A stretch of 64,000 nucleotides of DNA from Proteus hauseri ATCC 700826. GTDB taxonomy: Bacteria > Pseudomonadota > Gammaproteobacteria > Enterobacterales > Enterobacteriaceae. The notes under the pieces are model-generated. The model was given only the letters and a program-made list of their open reading frames with translations, was not told where the DNA came from and searched no databases. This document shows, piece by piece, positions 28,952-36,865 of this stretch. How positions within the stretch are numbered: the stretch's first letter is position 1; the number at the start of each line of letters is the position of its first letter. The stretch covers positions 146,173-210,172 of the forward strand of contig NZ_LXEV01000018.1 in the NCBI RefSeq assembly GCF_001654965.1, read 5' to 3'. The position numbers and the translations under genes are program-made.

Positions 28952-29377
28952 TTATTGTCTTGCGCACATAAACTCTGATGTACAAACAATGTTATCGCCA
29001 ATACGTGCAACGCCTGAAAAACTAACAATCGTTCGACGCTGTCGGCGAAATTGAATATCAAAATGCAGTTGATCACCTGCTTTTACCACATCATAAAAAC
29101 GCGCATTTTTAATACTGGCAAAATAACATTGCTGCCCTGTTGCCATAGGCGAAAGGTAATAATGAGCTAAGACGCCTGCTGCTTGAGCCATACTTTCAAG
29201 CAGCAATAACGGGGGGTAAAACTCACCATAAACGACGGTGTCGTTAGTGGTGACGTTTTTAAGTGCAGTCAATTTTCCCTCAGCGAGTTCTAATGGTTCT
29301 GAAATTACGCTATCAATAAGTAAAAAGGGATAACGATGAGGTAAAATTTCCATTATTTCGTTCACTGAGATCGGCAT
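28952..29377 (-). CDS. FabZ-like hotdog protein lacking the catalytic His
   Basis: The 141-aa protein has the FabZ hotdog fold: LPHRYPFLLIDSV (12-24), a KNV strand, and LLLLESMAQAAGVLAH on the central helix. In active FabZ the loop before this helix reads GHFPGKPIFPG and its His is catalytic. Here that stretch is GEFYPPL (51-57), so the His is replaced by Glu and about five loop residues are missing; the helix Glu61 is kept. It is therefore unlikely to be an ordinary 3-hydroxyacyl-ACP dehydratase. It may be a thioester-binding protein or an enzyme with a different reaction. It lies 50 bases downstream of the aldolase gene. GGAGG before ATG. Confidence 0.82.
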   Translation of the reverse strand: MPISVNEIMEILPHRYPFLLIDSVISEPLELAEGKLTALKNVTTNDTVVYGEFYPPLLLLESMAQAAGVLAHYYLSPMATGQQCYFASIKNARFYDVVKAGDQLHFDIQFRRQRRTIVSFSGVARIGDNIVCTSEFMCARQ

Positions 29378-29427
29378 TCAACGCCTCCAATGGATGACTA
29401 AAGCACATAGCCGCTACAAAAGAGTCG

Positions 29428-30309
29428 TTATTCTAGACTCGTAATAATGTGACGTAAATCAGTTAAAGCTGATTCATTGAGTGGCTCTTGAGGCAAAATA
29501 GGATCGCCAACTTCAAATCCTTGGATATTTAATGAGGCTTTAATACAAGATGCCAATGAGTATTTAGTAAAAGCTTCGTTGATTTGCCACATTTCTTTTT
29601 GTTTCGCCAGTGCAGTATCAAAATCGCCTTGAGTTGCTAATTGATAAAGCTCGACGCATTGTTTGGGTAAAACACAAGCAGGCCCAGCCATCCAACCTAC
29701 GCCACCCAGTTTTAGTACTAGTAATGGAATATGAGCTGATGCACTAAAGATTTTAACGCGATCACCAAAGGTGTTAATCATGGTTAATAATCGCCCGGTA
29801 TTACTAGAGGCATCTTTAATATATTCAATGTTAGGCACATAACTGAGTTCATTGAAGAGAGAAATAGGAAGAACATCGCCTAATAATCCCGGATTAGTAT
29901 AAATAGTCATTGATTTTTCAGGGAATGCTTCTGCGATAGTACGAAAATAACCCGCTTGTGCACTTTCACTTAGTGGATACATTTTTTGTGAAATCAACAC
30001 CATGCCATCGACACCCAGTTTGGCGTATTGCTCAGCTTGATGACAGGCATCGGCAGTTGAAAACCCTGCGACACCTGCGATGACAGGAATACGGCCAGCG
30101 GTTTGATCTACGGTAATACGGACAATTTCATTACGCTGTGCTTGTGAAAGATAAGCATATTCGCCAGTACTACCTAGCGGGCTTAAGCCATGAACGCCAC
30201 ACTCAATAAGGTGCTCAATAAGGCGACGTAATGAAGCCTCTAGTACAATACCTTTATGTTGATCGATAGGAGAGACAAGATAAGGAAAAATACCATGAAA
30301 GTGAGTCAT
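29428..30309 (-). CDS. DHDPS/NAL-family aldolase
   Basis: The 293-aa protein has the dihydrodipicolinate synthase/N-acetylneuraminate lyase TIM barrel. It keeps GSTGE (46-50), catalytic Tyr137 in TIYTNPG and Schiff-base Lys165 in YIKDASSN. Such enzymes cleave or condense pyruvate with an aldehyde or oxo-acid. It lacks features that would assign it to DapA or NanA, and neither pathway is nearby. The retro-aldol release of pyruvate from a 4-hydroxy-2-oxo acid would fit a catabolic cluster. It lies between the LysR and FabZ-like genes on the same strand. AGGA before ATG. Confidence 0.87.
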   Translation of the reverse strand: MTHFHGIFPYLVSPIDQHKGIVLEASLRRLIEHLIECGVHGLSPLGSTGEYAYLSQAQRNEIVRITVDQTAGRIPVIAGVAGFSTADACHQAEQYAKLGVDGMVLISQKMYPLSESAQAGYFRTIAEAFPEKSMTIYTNPGLLGDVLPISLFNELSYVPNIEYIKDASSNTGRLLTMINTFGDRVKIFSASAHIPLLVLKLGGVGWMAGPACVLPKQCVELYQLATQGDFDTALAKQKEMWQINEAFTKYSLASCIKASLNIQGFEVGDPILPQEPLNESALTDLRHIITSLE

Positions 30310-30388
30310 AATCGGTGTCCTGTTTTATATTTTTAGCGTGTTATCTATCGCTGTTCTTGATCATTTTAATTGGATTGTTAGTTTTTGT

Positions 30389-31297
30389 TTAATCCTGTTG
30401 ATGAGTAATATCAGCATGATTTATAACTTCATTTTGCTCATTTTTTAATGAATCAAACAATATTTGAGCAGCTTTAGCAGGGCTATTGGAATTAAGATAA
30501 AGATTATAATGAATAGCAGGAAGTGCAGGTAATCCCTCGTTCTCGCCCAAAATGCGTAAATCATCTCCTGAAAGTTCTATTGAGCGTGCCATAACGCCTA
30601 AACCGGCACGAACTGCTGCGCGAGCACCTGAAAGCGTGGTGGCAATATAAGCAATTCGCCAACGAATATCTTGCTGATCAAGATGATTAATCATCATGTC
30701 GCGATAAGTGCTTGGTTCATCAAGAACAACTAACGGTAACGGTTCATCAAGATCAAATCGAAAGTGCTTTCCGCAATACCACAGTGAAGGTGATACGCGT
30801 AAAACAATTTTTGGATAGCCTACATGCTCTTCTGTAGAAATAACCAAATCAAGCTCGTTATTTTCTAACATCGACATAAGAAACGGGCTGCGTTTAACAA
30901 TAATTTCCATAATAAGGCGAGGATAAGCGCCAGAAAATCGCGCTAATAGATCAGGTAAAATAGTGTTTGCGGTGTCGTCAGGCGAGCCTATTTTTAAAAT
31001 GCCGTCTATTTCTTCATGCATTAGCGAAAGGCAGGCTTCATCATTAAGTCGTAAAATACGTCGCGCATAGTTGAGTAACTGCATACCTGCTTCTGTCAGT
31101 GTTTTATTGCGCCCTTGGCGAGCAAAGAGTTCTTTTCCTATAAGGGATTCAAGGCGTTGCATTTGCTGGCTAACGGCAGACTGGGTACGACAAACAGATT
31201 CAGCGGCAGCGGCAAATGTATTGCCATCAACGACAGCAACAAAAGTTCTGAGTAAATCGAGCTCTAAATTAAAAATAGGGCGCTTTGCAGAAGTCAT
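30389..31297 (-). CDS. LrhA/HexA/PecT-like LysR-family regulator
   Basis: The 302-aa protein has the LysR winged helix: LDLLRTFVAVVDGNTFAAAAESVCRTQSAVSQQMQRLESLIG (13-54). The effector domain includes WYCG near residue 168 and TLSGARAAVRAGLGVMAR, which closely follow E. coli LrhA. LrhA itself is linked to the nuo operon and controls motility; this copy sits instead at the end of a catabolic cluster, so I read it as a paralogue that regulates the cluster. It is the first gene of the minus-strand set LysR, aldolase, FabZ-like. A GAAGAGA site precedes the ATG. Confidence 0.87.
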   Translation of the reverse strand: MTSAKRPIFNLELDLLRTFVAVVDGNTFAAAAESVCRTQSAVSQQMQRLESLIGKELFARQGRNKTLTEAGMQLLNYARRILRLNDEACLSLMHEEIDGILKIGSPDDTANTILPDLLARFSGAYPRLIMEIIVKRSPFLMSMLENNELDLVISTEEHVGYPKIVLRVSPSLWYCGKHFRFDLDEPLPLVVLDEPSTYRDMMINHLDQQDIRWRIAYIATTLSGARAAVRAGLGVMARSIELSGDDLRILGENEGLPALPAIHYNLYLNSNSPAKAAQILFDSLKNEQNEVINHADITHQQD

Positions 31298-31484
31298 TTT
31301 TATTATCTCTTCAAAAGGGTTGGTGTTGTGTGTTATGCAAATGAAATAATATTTTGTTAGAAAGCTATTTTAAGTATTACGTAAAGCGTTACTCATACTA
31401 AAAAGAGTTGAATTAATAATCTATAACTAAGCTCAATAATTTCGTAGTGTTACCCATTATTCGATGAAAAATAAGAGTAAACGA

Positions 31485-31512
31485 AGGTAACTACTGATTT
31501 TTATACAGTGTT
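31485..31512 (+). promoter_or_regulatory. Degenerate LexA-like box before dinG
   Basis: ACTGATTTTTATACAGT lies at about 31493-31509, with CTG and CAG half-sites separated by 9 bases where LexA needs 10. E. coli dinG is SOS-regulated, so this could be a diverged or non-functional box. Confidence 0.3.
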
Positions 31513-31555
31513 ATGAGACAATGACGCTCTTTTTTAACTCAGCAATAGAGTGGTT

Positions 31556-33667
31556 ATGTCCCTTTCCCAGTCCGTGAAAAATCAAATAAGTCAGTGGTAT
31601 AAAGCCTTGCCAGATCATATTGACGGGTTTGTTCCTCGCGCGCCACAGCGACAAATGATTGCTGAGGTTGCTAAGACTTTTTCAGATGATGCTGGACGCC
31701 ATTTGGTGATAGAAGCGCCAACAGGAGTAGGTAAAACCCTTTCTTATCTTATCCCGGGAATTGCGATTAGCCGAGACGAGAAAAAACCGCTGATTATTAG
31801 TACTGCCAATGTGGCATTACAAGATCAAATCTATAGTAAAGATTTACCATTACTGAAAAAAATCATTCCTGATCTTACTTTTACTGGCGCATTTGGTCGT
31901 GGTCGCTATTTGTGTCCGCGTAATTTAGCGGCAATTTGTGCGACAGAAGGTGAGCAAATTGATTTAATGTTTCTGCTTGAAGATAAAGTAGATATTGCAA
32001 CCAGCGCAGAACGCGATATTTGCCAAGAGTTAAAGCAAGATTTTACCCGTTTTGGTTGGGATGGTTTACGCGATCACCATAAACGAGCATTAACAGACAG
32101 CTTATGGCGCAAAATTAGTACTGATAAAATGAACTGTTTAGGTCGTAATTGCCAATATTACCACCGCTGTCCATTTTTTATTGCTCGCCGTGAAATTGAT
32201 GAAGTTGATGTTGTTATTACTAATCATTCATTAGTGATGGCGGCAATGGAGAGCGAATCGGTTTTACCTGATGCTAAAAACTTACTTTTGGTACTTGACG
32301 AAGGTCATCATATTCCTGATGTAGCAAGGGATGCACTTGAAGTAGAGGGTGAAATTACACTGTTATCGTTAAATAGCCAACTTGATAATATTACTCGACA
32401 TGTGAGCCAATATTTAGCGCAGTTTGTTCCTGTAAAACCACCCAAATTGGCTGATCCCATTCGTTTTGATGCGCATATAGCAAAATTACGTGAAACTTAT
32501 CAAGATGTTGATACCTTTACTCGCGCCTTACTACCTGAACGCAGTGAAAAAGATGAGTATATTTTTCCATTAGGGGAATTGCCAGAACAGCTATTATTAA
32601 GCTGTCAGTCACTCTTTAAACTTACTGATGGCTTAAAAATATTAGGTGAAGCCATTCTGAGTGATTTAACAGAGCGTACGGCAAAAGAAGATGTGGTGCG
32701 TTTACATCGGGCTATTTTAACCACCAGCAGAATGGTGGGTTATTTAGAAAATATGTCAAAACTGTGGCGTTTAGCGACATTAGAACAAACATCAAAAGCA
32801 CCTGTCTCAAAATGGCTTACGCGTCGTTATGAGAAAAAACAATCTCATCTCTCTTTTCATTGTGCGGGTATTCGTGTTAGTGAGCAGCTTACTCAGCTGT
32901 TATGGCGCAATATCCCTCATATTGTTGTGACATCTGCGACTTTGCGTTCTTTAAATAGCTTTTCACGTATTCAAGAATTAACAGGATTAAGTGAACACTT
33001 TGATGATCGTTTTATTGCATTATCATCGCCATTTACGCATGAAAAACAGGGTAAATTAATTATTCCGCAAATGAATTATGAGCCAACTATTCATAATGAA
33101 GCCGAGCATTTAAAAGAGATGGCGTGTTATTTTCGTCAACAAATGAAAGAAAATAACCATCGCGGACAATTAGTTCTGTTTAGTAGCCAACGTGCGATGG
33201 AAGGTTTTTTAGAGCAAGTAAAAGATTTACGTTTATGTTTGCTGGTGCAAGGTGATCAACCCCGTTATCGATTAGTCGAAACCCACTGCAAACGTATTGA
33301 TGCTGGTGATAATAGTGTTTTAATTGGTCTACAATCTTTTGCTGAAGGATTAGATTTGAAAGGTGATTATTTAACGCAGGTGCATATTCATAAAATTGCG
33401 TTTCCACCTGTCACTGATCCCGTTATCGTCACTGAGGGGGAATGGTTAAAATCGCTAAAACGTTATCCCTTTGAAGTGCAAAGTTTACCGAGTGCATCGT
33501 TTAATTTAATTCAGCAAGTAGGGCGATTAATTAGAAGTCACCATTGTCATGGCGAAATTGTTATTTATGATAAACGCTTATTAACTAAAAATTATGGTTC
33601 TCGTTTATTAACTGCTCTTCCTGTATTTCCGATTTATCAGCCAGAAATGCCTCAAGAGAATAAATAA
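31556..33667 (+). CDS. dinG: ATP-dependent DNA helicase DinG
   Basis: This is an XPD-like 5'-3' helicase that resolves R-loops, D-loops and replication-transcription conflicts. The 703-aa protein shows Walker A EAPTGVGKT, the Fe-S cluster cysteines (CPRN near residue 119, then CLGRNCQYYHRCPF), the DEGHH box and the C-terminal motif VI QQVGRLIRS. The ATG at 31556 gives MSLSQSVK, which aligns with E. coli DinG; a GTG two codons upstream is also in frame. It stands between the island and dps. In E. coli it follows rhlE, so the 23-31 kb island occupies that interval. Confidence 0.96.
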   Translation: MSLSQSVKNQISQWYKALPDHIDGFVPRAPQRQMIAEVAKTFSDDAGRHLVIEAPTGVGKTLSYLIPGIAISRDEKKPLIISTANVALQDQIYSKDLPLLKKIIPDLTFTGAFGRGRYLCPRNLAAICATEGEQIDLMFLLEDKVDIATSAERDICQELKQDFTRFGWDGLRDHHKRALTDSLWRKISTDKMNCLGRNCQYYHRCPFFIARREIDEVDVVITNHSLVMAAMESESVLPDAKNLLLVLDEGHHIPDVARDALEVEGEITLLSLNSQLDNITRHVSQYLAQFVPVKPPKLADPIRFDAHIAKLRETYQDVDTFTRALLPERSEKDEYIFPLGELPEQLLLSCQSLFKLTDGLKILGEAILSDLTERTAKEDVVRLHRAILTTSRMVGYLENMSKLWRLATLEQTSKAPVSKWLTRRYEKKQSHLSFHCAGIRVSEQLTQLLWRNIPHIVVTSATLRSLNSFSRIQELTGLSEHFDDRFIALSSPFTHEKQGKLIIPQMNYEPTIHNEAEHLKEMACYFRQQMKENNHRGQLVLFSSQRAMEGFLEQVKDLRLCLLVQGDQPRYRLVETHCKRIDAGDNSVLIGLQSFAEGLDLKGDYLTQVHIHKIAFPPVTDPVIVTEGEWLKSLKRYPFEVQSLPSASFNLIQQVGRLIRSHHCHGEIVIYDKRLLTKNYGSRLLTALPVFPIYQPEMPQENK

Positions 33668-33697
33668 AAAGACTGCCTTTAATGACAGTCTTTTTAA
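33666..33697. terminator. Bidirectional terminator dinG / dps
   Basis: AAAAAGACTG (33666-33675) pairs with CAGTCTTTTT (33686-33695) between convergent genes. Confidence 0.88.
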
Positions 33698-33725
33698 GTA
33701 ATAATAATGATTTTATTACAGTTTA

Positions 33726-34232
33726 TTAATTTTCAATATTCGCTTCTAGGAACCATAAGAATTTATCAAGATCACGAGATGCGGCTGTAAACATATCTGC
33801 GGTGTCTTCATCTTCGGCTTCATCGATAGCTTTGCGAATATCGTTAGCCACTATCGCATAACGGTCTGCAAGTGCTTTTAAGTGCTCTTGTACATCATGA
33901 ATATCTAATGGGTAGGCTTTTAGTGGTGTCTTTTTGCTAACAGTTTGCGCTGTACCAAGTACTACACCGCCTAATTGGACAATACGTTCTGCGAAAGTAT
34001 CTGTGTGCTCATTAATGGTATCGCGGAAGCCATCAACCATTTCATGTACAGAAATAAAATTTCTGCCACGCATATTCCAGTGAGCTTGTTTTGTGATGAG
34101 AGACAAGTCGATAAACTGAGTCACCATCTGCTGAAGTAATTCGATAGTGTGCAGTTTAACACTGTCATCAAGATTATTACGGGTATAAAGCAGGGTTGAA
34201 GGTGTGGATTTGACTAATTTAGCAGTACTCAT
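33726..34232 (-). CDS. dps: DNA protection during starvation protein Dps
   Basis: Dps forms a ferritin-like dodecamer that oxidises and stores iron and binds DNA in stationary phase. The 168-aa protein carries the ferroxidase-site residues in [37 protein letters not shown] (about 48-84), including the His and Asp/Glu ligands, plus a Lys-containing N-terminal tail ([11 protein letters not shown]) for DNA binding. GGGAGA precedes the ATG. Its upstream region is about 210 bases long, without a recognised OxyR or IHF site by eye. Confidence 0.96.
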   Translation of the reverse strand: MSTAKLVKSTPSTLLYTRNNLDDSVKLHTIELLQQMVTQFIDLSLITKQAHWNMRGRNFISVHEMVDGFRDTINEHTDTFAERIVQLGGVVLGTAQTVSKKTPLKAYPLDIHDVQEHLKALADRYAIVANDIRKAIDEAEDEDTADMFTAASRDLDKFLWFLEANIEN

Positions 34233-34441
34233 AATCGTTCTCCCTAAATAATTAATAAATCAAAATCTTAATTTCTGGTAATTATGATAGTGAATTATTA
34301 ATGGTTAGTCTTATCGCTTAATACTATTAAATTGATAGGTCATCTCTTGGCAAAATGTAAACTATCTAAATAGTCTATTTAGGGTAAGCCAAAGCTATTA
34401 AAATAGCAATAATAGCTCCGTAAAGTTATTATTTAATAAGT

Positions 34442-34468
34442 AAAAGGGATCTTACGATCCCTTTTTAT
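34442..34468 (-). terminator. rhtA terminator
   Basis: AAAGGGATC (34443-34451) pairs with GATCCCTTT (34456-34464). Read on the minus strand it follows rhtA, and A-runs and T-runs flank both sides. Confidence 0.8.
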
Positions 34469-34496
34469 TTTATGATTAACAAAATAAGTTAATTAT

Positions 34497-35387
34497 CTAT
34501 TTTACTTCTTCAATTTTTGTCTTACTTTTCATTGTGGTGGTTGAGCCAATAGAAGCAAGAACAATAAATGCAAGGGCAACCCACTGTATTAAAGTGAGGT
34601 GTTCATGAAGGAAGATAATACCAATAAACGCGCCCATACAAGGCTCTAAACTCATCAGAGTACCAAAGGTTTTGGCGGGTAAACGAGTAAGCGCAATCAT
34701 TTCTAGTGTATAAGGAAATGCGGTAGATAAAATCGCAATAACCAATGCGATAGGTAAAATAGACCAACTAAACATAAGCTCAGGGCTACTTTGCATTAAT
34801 CCAATAGGGAAGAAGATAAATGCAGCAATTAAAGAACCAATAGAAACCGTTGCGGTACCGTAGCCTTTTCCTGCACGTTGTCCGAATACGATGTATAACG
34901 CCCAACCAACACCTGCACCTAAAGCATAAAGAATGCCAAGGGGATCAAGTCCATGAATATTATCCCCAATCGGTAATAATAATCCTAACCCTGCAATAAC
35001 TAAGATAATCCAGACAAAGTCGATGGCTCTACGTGAAGAGAACATAGCAACTGCCAATGGCCCAGTAAATTCGAGAGCAACGGCAATGCCTAATGGAATA
35101 GTCTCTAATGCAAGATAGAACAAATAGTTCATTGCACCGAGAGATAAACCATATAAAAACAATGGCATTAATGATTCACGAGTAAATTTTATTCGCCACG
35201 GTTTAAAAATAAAAAAGAGTATTAAAGTCCCCAATAGCAGTCGTAATGCGGTAACGGCTGGGGCGCCAATAACAGGAAATAGGCTTTTTGCCAGAGAAGC
35301 ACCGCTTTGTATTGAAAGCATAGAAAGAAGCAAAAGCAGTACAGGGTAAAACACCTGTAATTTAGCTGAGTATCTGGCTGACAACAT
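34497..35387 (-). CDS. rhtA: Threonine/homoserine exporter RhtA
   Basis: RhtA is an inner-membrane DMT-superfamily exporter of threonine and homoserine. The 296-aa protein has ten hydrophobic segments in two EamA repeats, with SIQSGASLAKSLFPVIGAPAVTALRLLLGTLIL near residues 25-57 and LEFTGPLAVAMFSSRRAIDFVW near 104-125, nearly as in E. coli RhtA. It sits next to dps on the same strand as in E. coli. The ompX gene that follows in E. coli is not present here. Confidence 0.94.
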   Translation of the reverse strand: MLSARYSAKLQVFYPVLLLLLSMLSIQSGASLAKSLFPVIGAPAVTALRLLLGTLILFFIFKPWRIKFTRESLMPLFLYGLSLGAMNYLFYLALETIPLGIAVALEFTGPLAVAMFSSRRAIDFVWIILVIAGLGLLLPIGDNIHGLDPLGILYALGAGVGWALYIVFGQRAGKGYGTATVSIGSLIAAFIFFPIGLMQSSPELMFSWSILPIALVIAILSTAFPYTLEMIALTRLPAKTFGTLMSLEPCMGAFIGIIFLHEHLTLIQWVALAFIVLASIGSTTTMKSKTKIEEVK

Positions 35388-35720
35388 CCTGATAAACCTC
35401 GTTAATAATAATTCGTGTATGGATCCCTGTTATGCTATATAACAAAGGATCGCATAATATAAAATAAAATCATGGTATTTAATATGATTATTTATTATTT
35501 ATTTTATTTAATTTATGTTTCGTTTTAATAAATTAAAATTTAAGTTGGTTGATTTTTAATAAAATACAAGAAATAAATTGATTAAATAATTTTATTTAAT
35601 AAAAGTGAAACAGAGAGATATTTTATAAAAATGATAAAATTACTTCTTTTAACCTTTGTAATCAATAATAGCTCAAGTATAATTTTTACTTCGTTTTAAC
35701 TAGCAAAAAGAGAATAAAAA
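35388..35720. other. AT-rich intergenic region rhtA / LOG gene
   Basis: No coding frame was seen. An inverted repeat TGTTAT (35428-35433) and ATAACA (35439-35444) with a 5-base spacer lies about 40 bases upstream of rhtA and could be an operator or the rhtA leader hairpin. The rest is almost pure A/T and holds the divergent promoters. Confidence 0.5.
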
Positions 35721-36299
35721 ATGAATAACATAAAATCTATCGCCGTGTATTGTGGTTCAAGTTTAGGTGCTTCATCTATTTATAAAGAGCAAGCAATTAT
35801 TTTTGCCCAAGAGCTAGTTAAACGAAATATCACTTTGGTTTATGGTGGTGCAAGTGTAGGAATTATGGGAGCGCTAGCTGATACAGTATTACAAGAGGGC
35901 GGGAAAGTTATTGGCGTTATCCCAACGTTATTAGAAGGACGAGAAATTTCACATAAAAATCTGTCTGAGCTATATGTTGTTGAAACAATGCATCAGCGTA
36001 AAAATAAAATGATTGAACTAGCAGACGGATTTGTTGCATTACCGGGTGGTTTTGGTACGTTGGAAGAGTTTAGTGAAGTATTTACTTGGAGCCAAATTGG
36101 TCTTCATCAAAAGCCATTAGGTATACTTAATATTAATCAATTCTACGATCCATTATTAATGATGATTAATAAAATGGCTGATGAACAATTTTTACACGAA
36201 AAATACCGTACAATGGCAATTGTAGAACAGTGTCCAATTCAATTACTCGACAAATTTAATTCTTATATTGCACCCCCAGTAAAAACCTATAATAAATAA
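35721..36299 (+). CDS. LOG family protein (TIGR00730)
   Basis: The 192-aa protein has the lysine-decarboxylase-like Rossmann fold of the LOG family, with YCGSSLGAS near residues 10-18, VYGGASVGIMGALAD near 41-55 and the signature PGGFGTLEE near 110-118. LOG enzymes are nucleoside 5'-monophosphate phosphoribohydrolases; the cytokinin role is specific to plants and some bacteria, and the substrate in enterobacteria is less clear. It is followed after 9 bases by an acetyltransferase gene and probably shares its transcript. Confidence 0.88.
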   Translation: MNNIKSIAVYCGSSLGASSIYKEQAIIFAQELVKRNITLVYGGASVGIMGALADTVLQEGGKVIGVIPTLLEGREISHKNLSELYVVETMHQRKNKMIELADGFVALPGGFGTLEEFSEVFTWSQIGLHQKPLGILNINQFYDPLLMMINKMADEQFLHEKYRTMAIVEQCPIQLLDKFNSYIAPPVKTYNK

Positions 36300-36308
36300 A
36301 GGTGAAGA

Positions 36309-36773
36309 ATGATAATAATAAGAAAAGCAATTTTATCTGATGTAGATGAGATTAATGTACTTTATACCCATCTATTTAATGAAATGGCACAGCTACAACC
36401 TGAAAGATTAAAACCGGGTAAACAAGATGAAGCCTTTATTGTTAATGGTATTGAAAATAATAAATTTCATCTTTTGGTCGCTGATTCAGATGGGAAAGTG
36501 GTTGGATTTAGTATTTCACAAATCCAAGAAACGCCCATGTTTAATTGTTTAGTGCAGCGTAAATATGCTTATATTTACGACATTGCGGTTGATCCTTTAG
36601 TACGTAGTCAAGGTGTTGGTCGTTTGCTACTAGATGCAATGAAACAATGGGCTAAATCGCAAAAAATGACGCATCTAGAATTGTCGGTATTAGCTGAAAA
36701 TGGCGCGGCAAAGCGTTTTTATCAGCGAGAAGGATTAACCGAAATCAGTACGGTAATGGGAATAGCTTTATAA
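36309..36773 (+). CDS. GNAT family N-acetyltransferase
   Basis: The 154-aa protein has the GNAT core: a beta strand YAYIYDIAVDP (82-92), the acetyl-CoA pyrophosphate loop RSQGVGRLLLDAM near residues 95-107 (Q/RxxGxG/A) and the C-terminal SVLAENGAAKRFYQREGL. The acceptor is unknown. The AAAGGTGAAG site and 9-base distance from the LOG gene suggest a two-gene transcript. Confidence 0.85.
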   Translation: MIIIRKAILSDVDEINVLYTHLFNEMAQLQPERLKPGKQDEAFIVNGIENNKFHLLVADSDGKVVGFSISQIQETPMFNCLVQRKYAYIYDIAVDPLVRSQGVGRLLLDAMKQWAKSQKMTHLELSVLAENGAAKRFYQREGLTEISTVMGIAL

Positions 36774-36822
36774 CAAGTACAATTAAACGCATTTAATTCT
36801 TGTCGAGCCCACAATAGATAAA

Positions 36823-36853
36823 AATAAACCCGCGATTAAGCGGGTTTATTAAT
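36823..36853. terminator. Bidirectional terminator GNAT / amidohydrolase
   Basis: AATAAACCCGC (36823-36833) pairs with GCGGGTTTATT (36840-36850) between convergent genes. Confidence 0.88.
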
Positions 36854-36865
36854 TATATTATTCAG

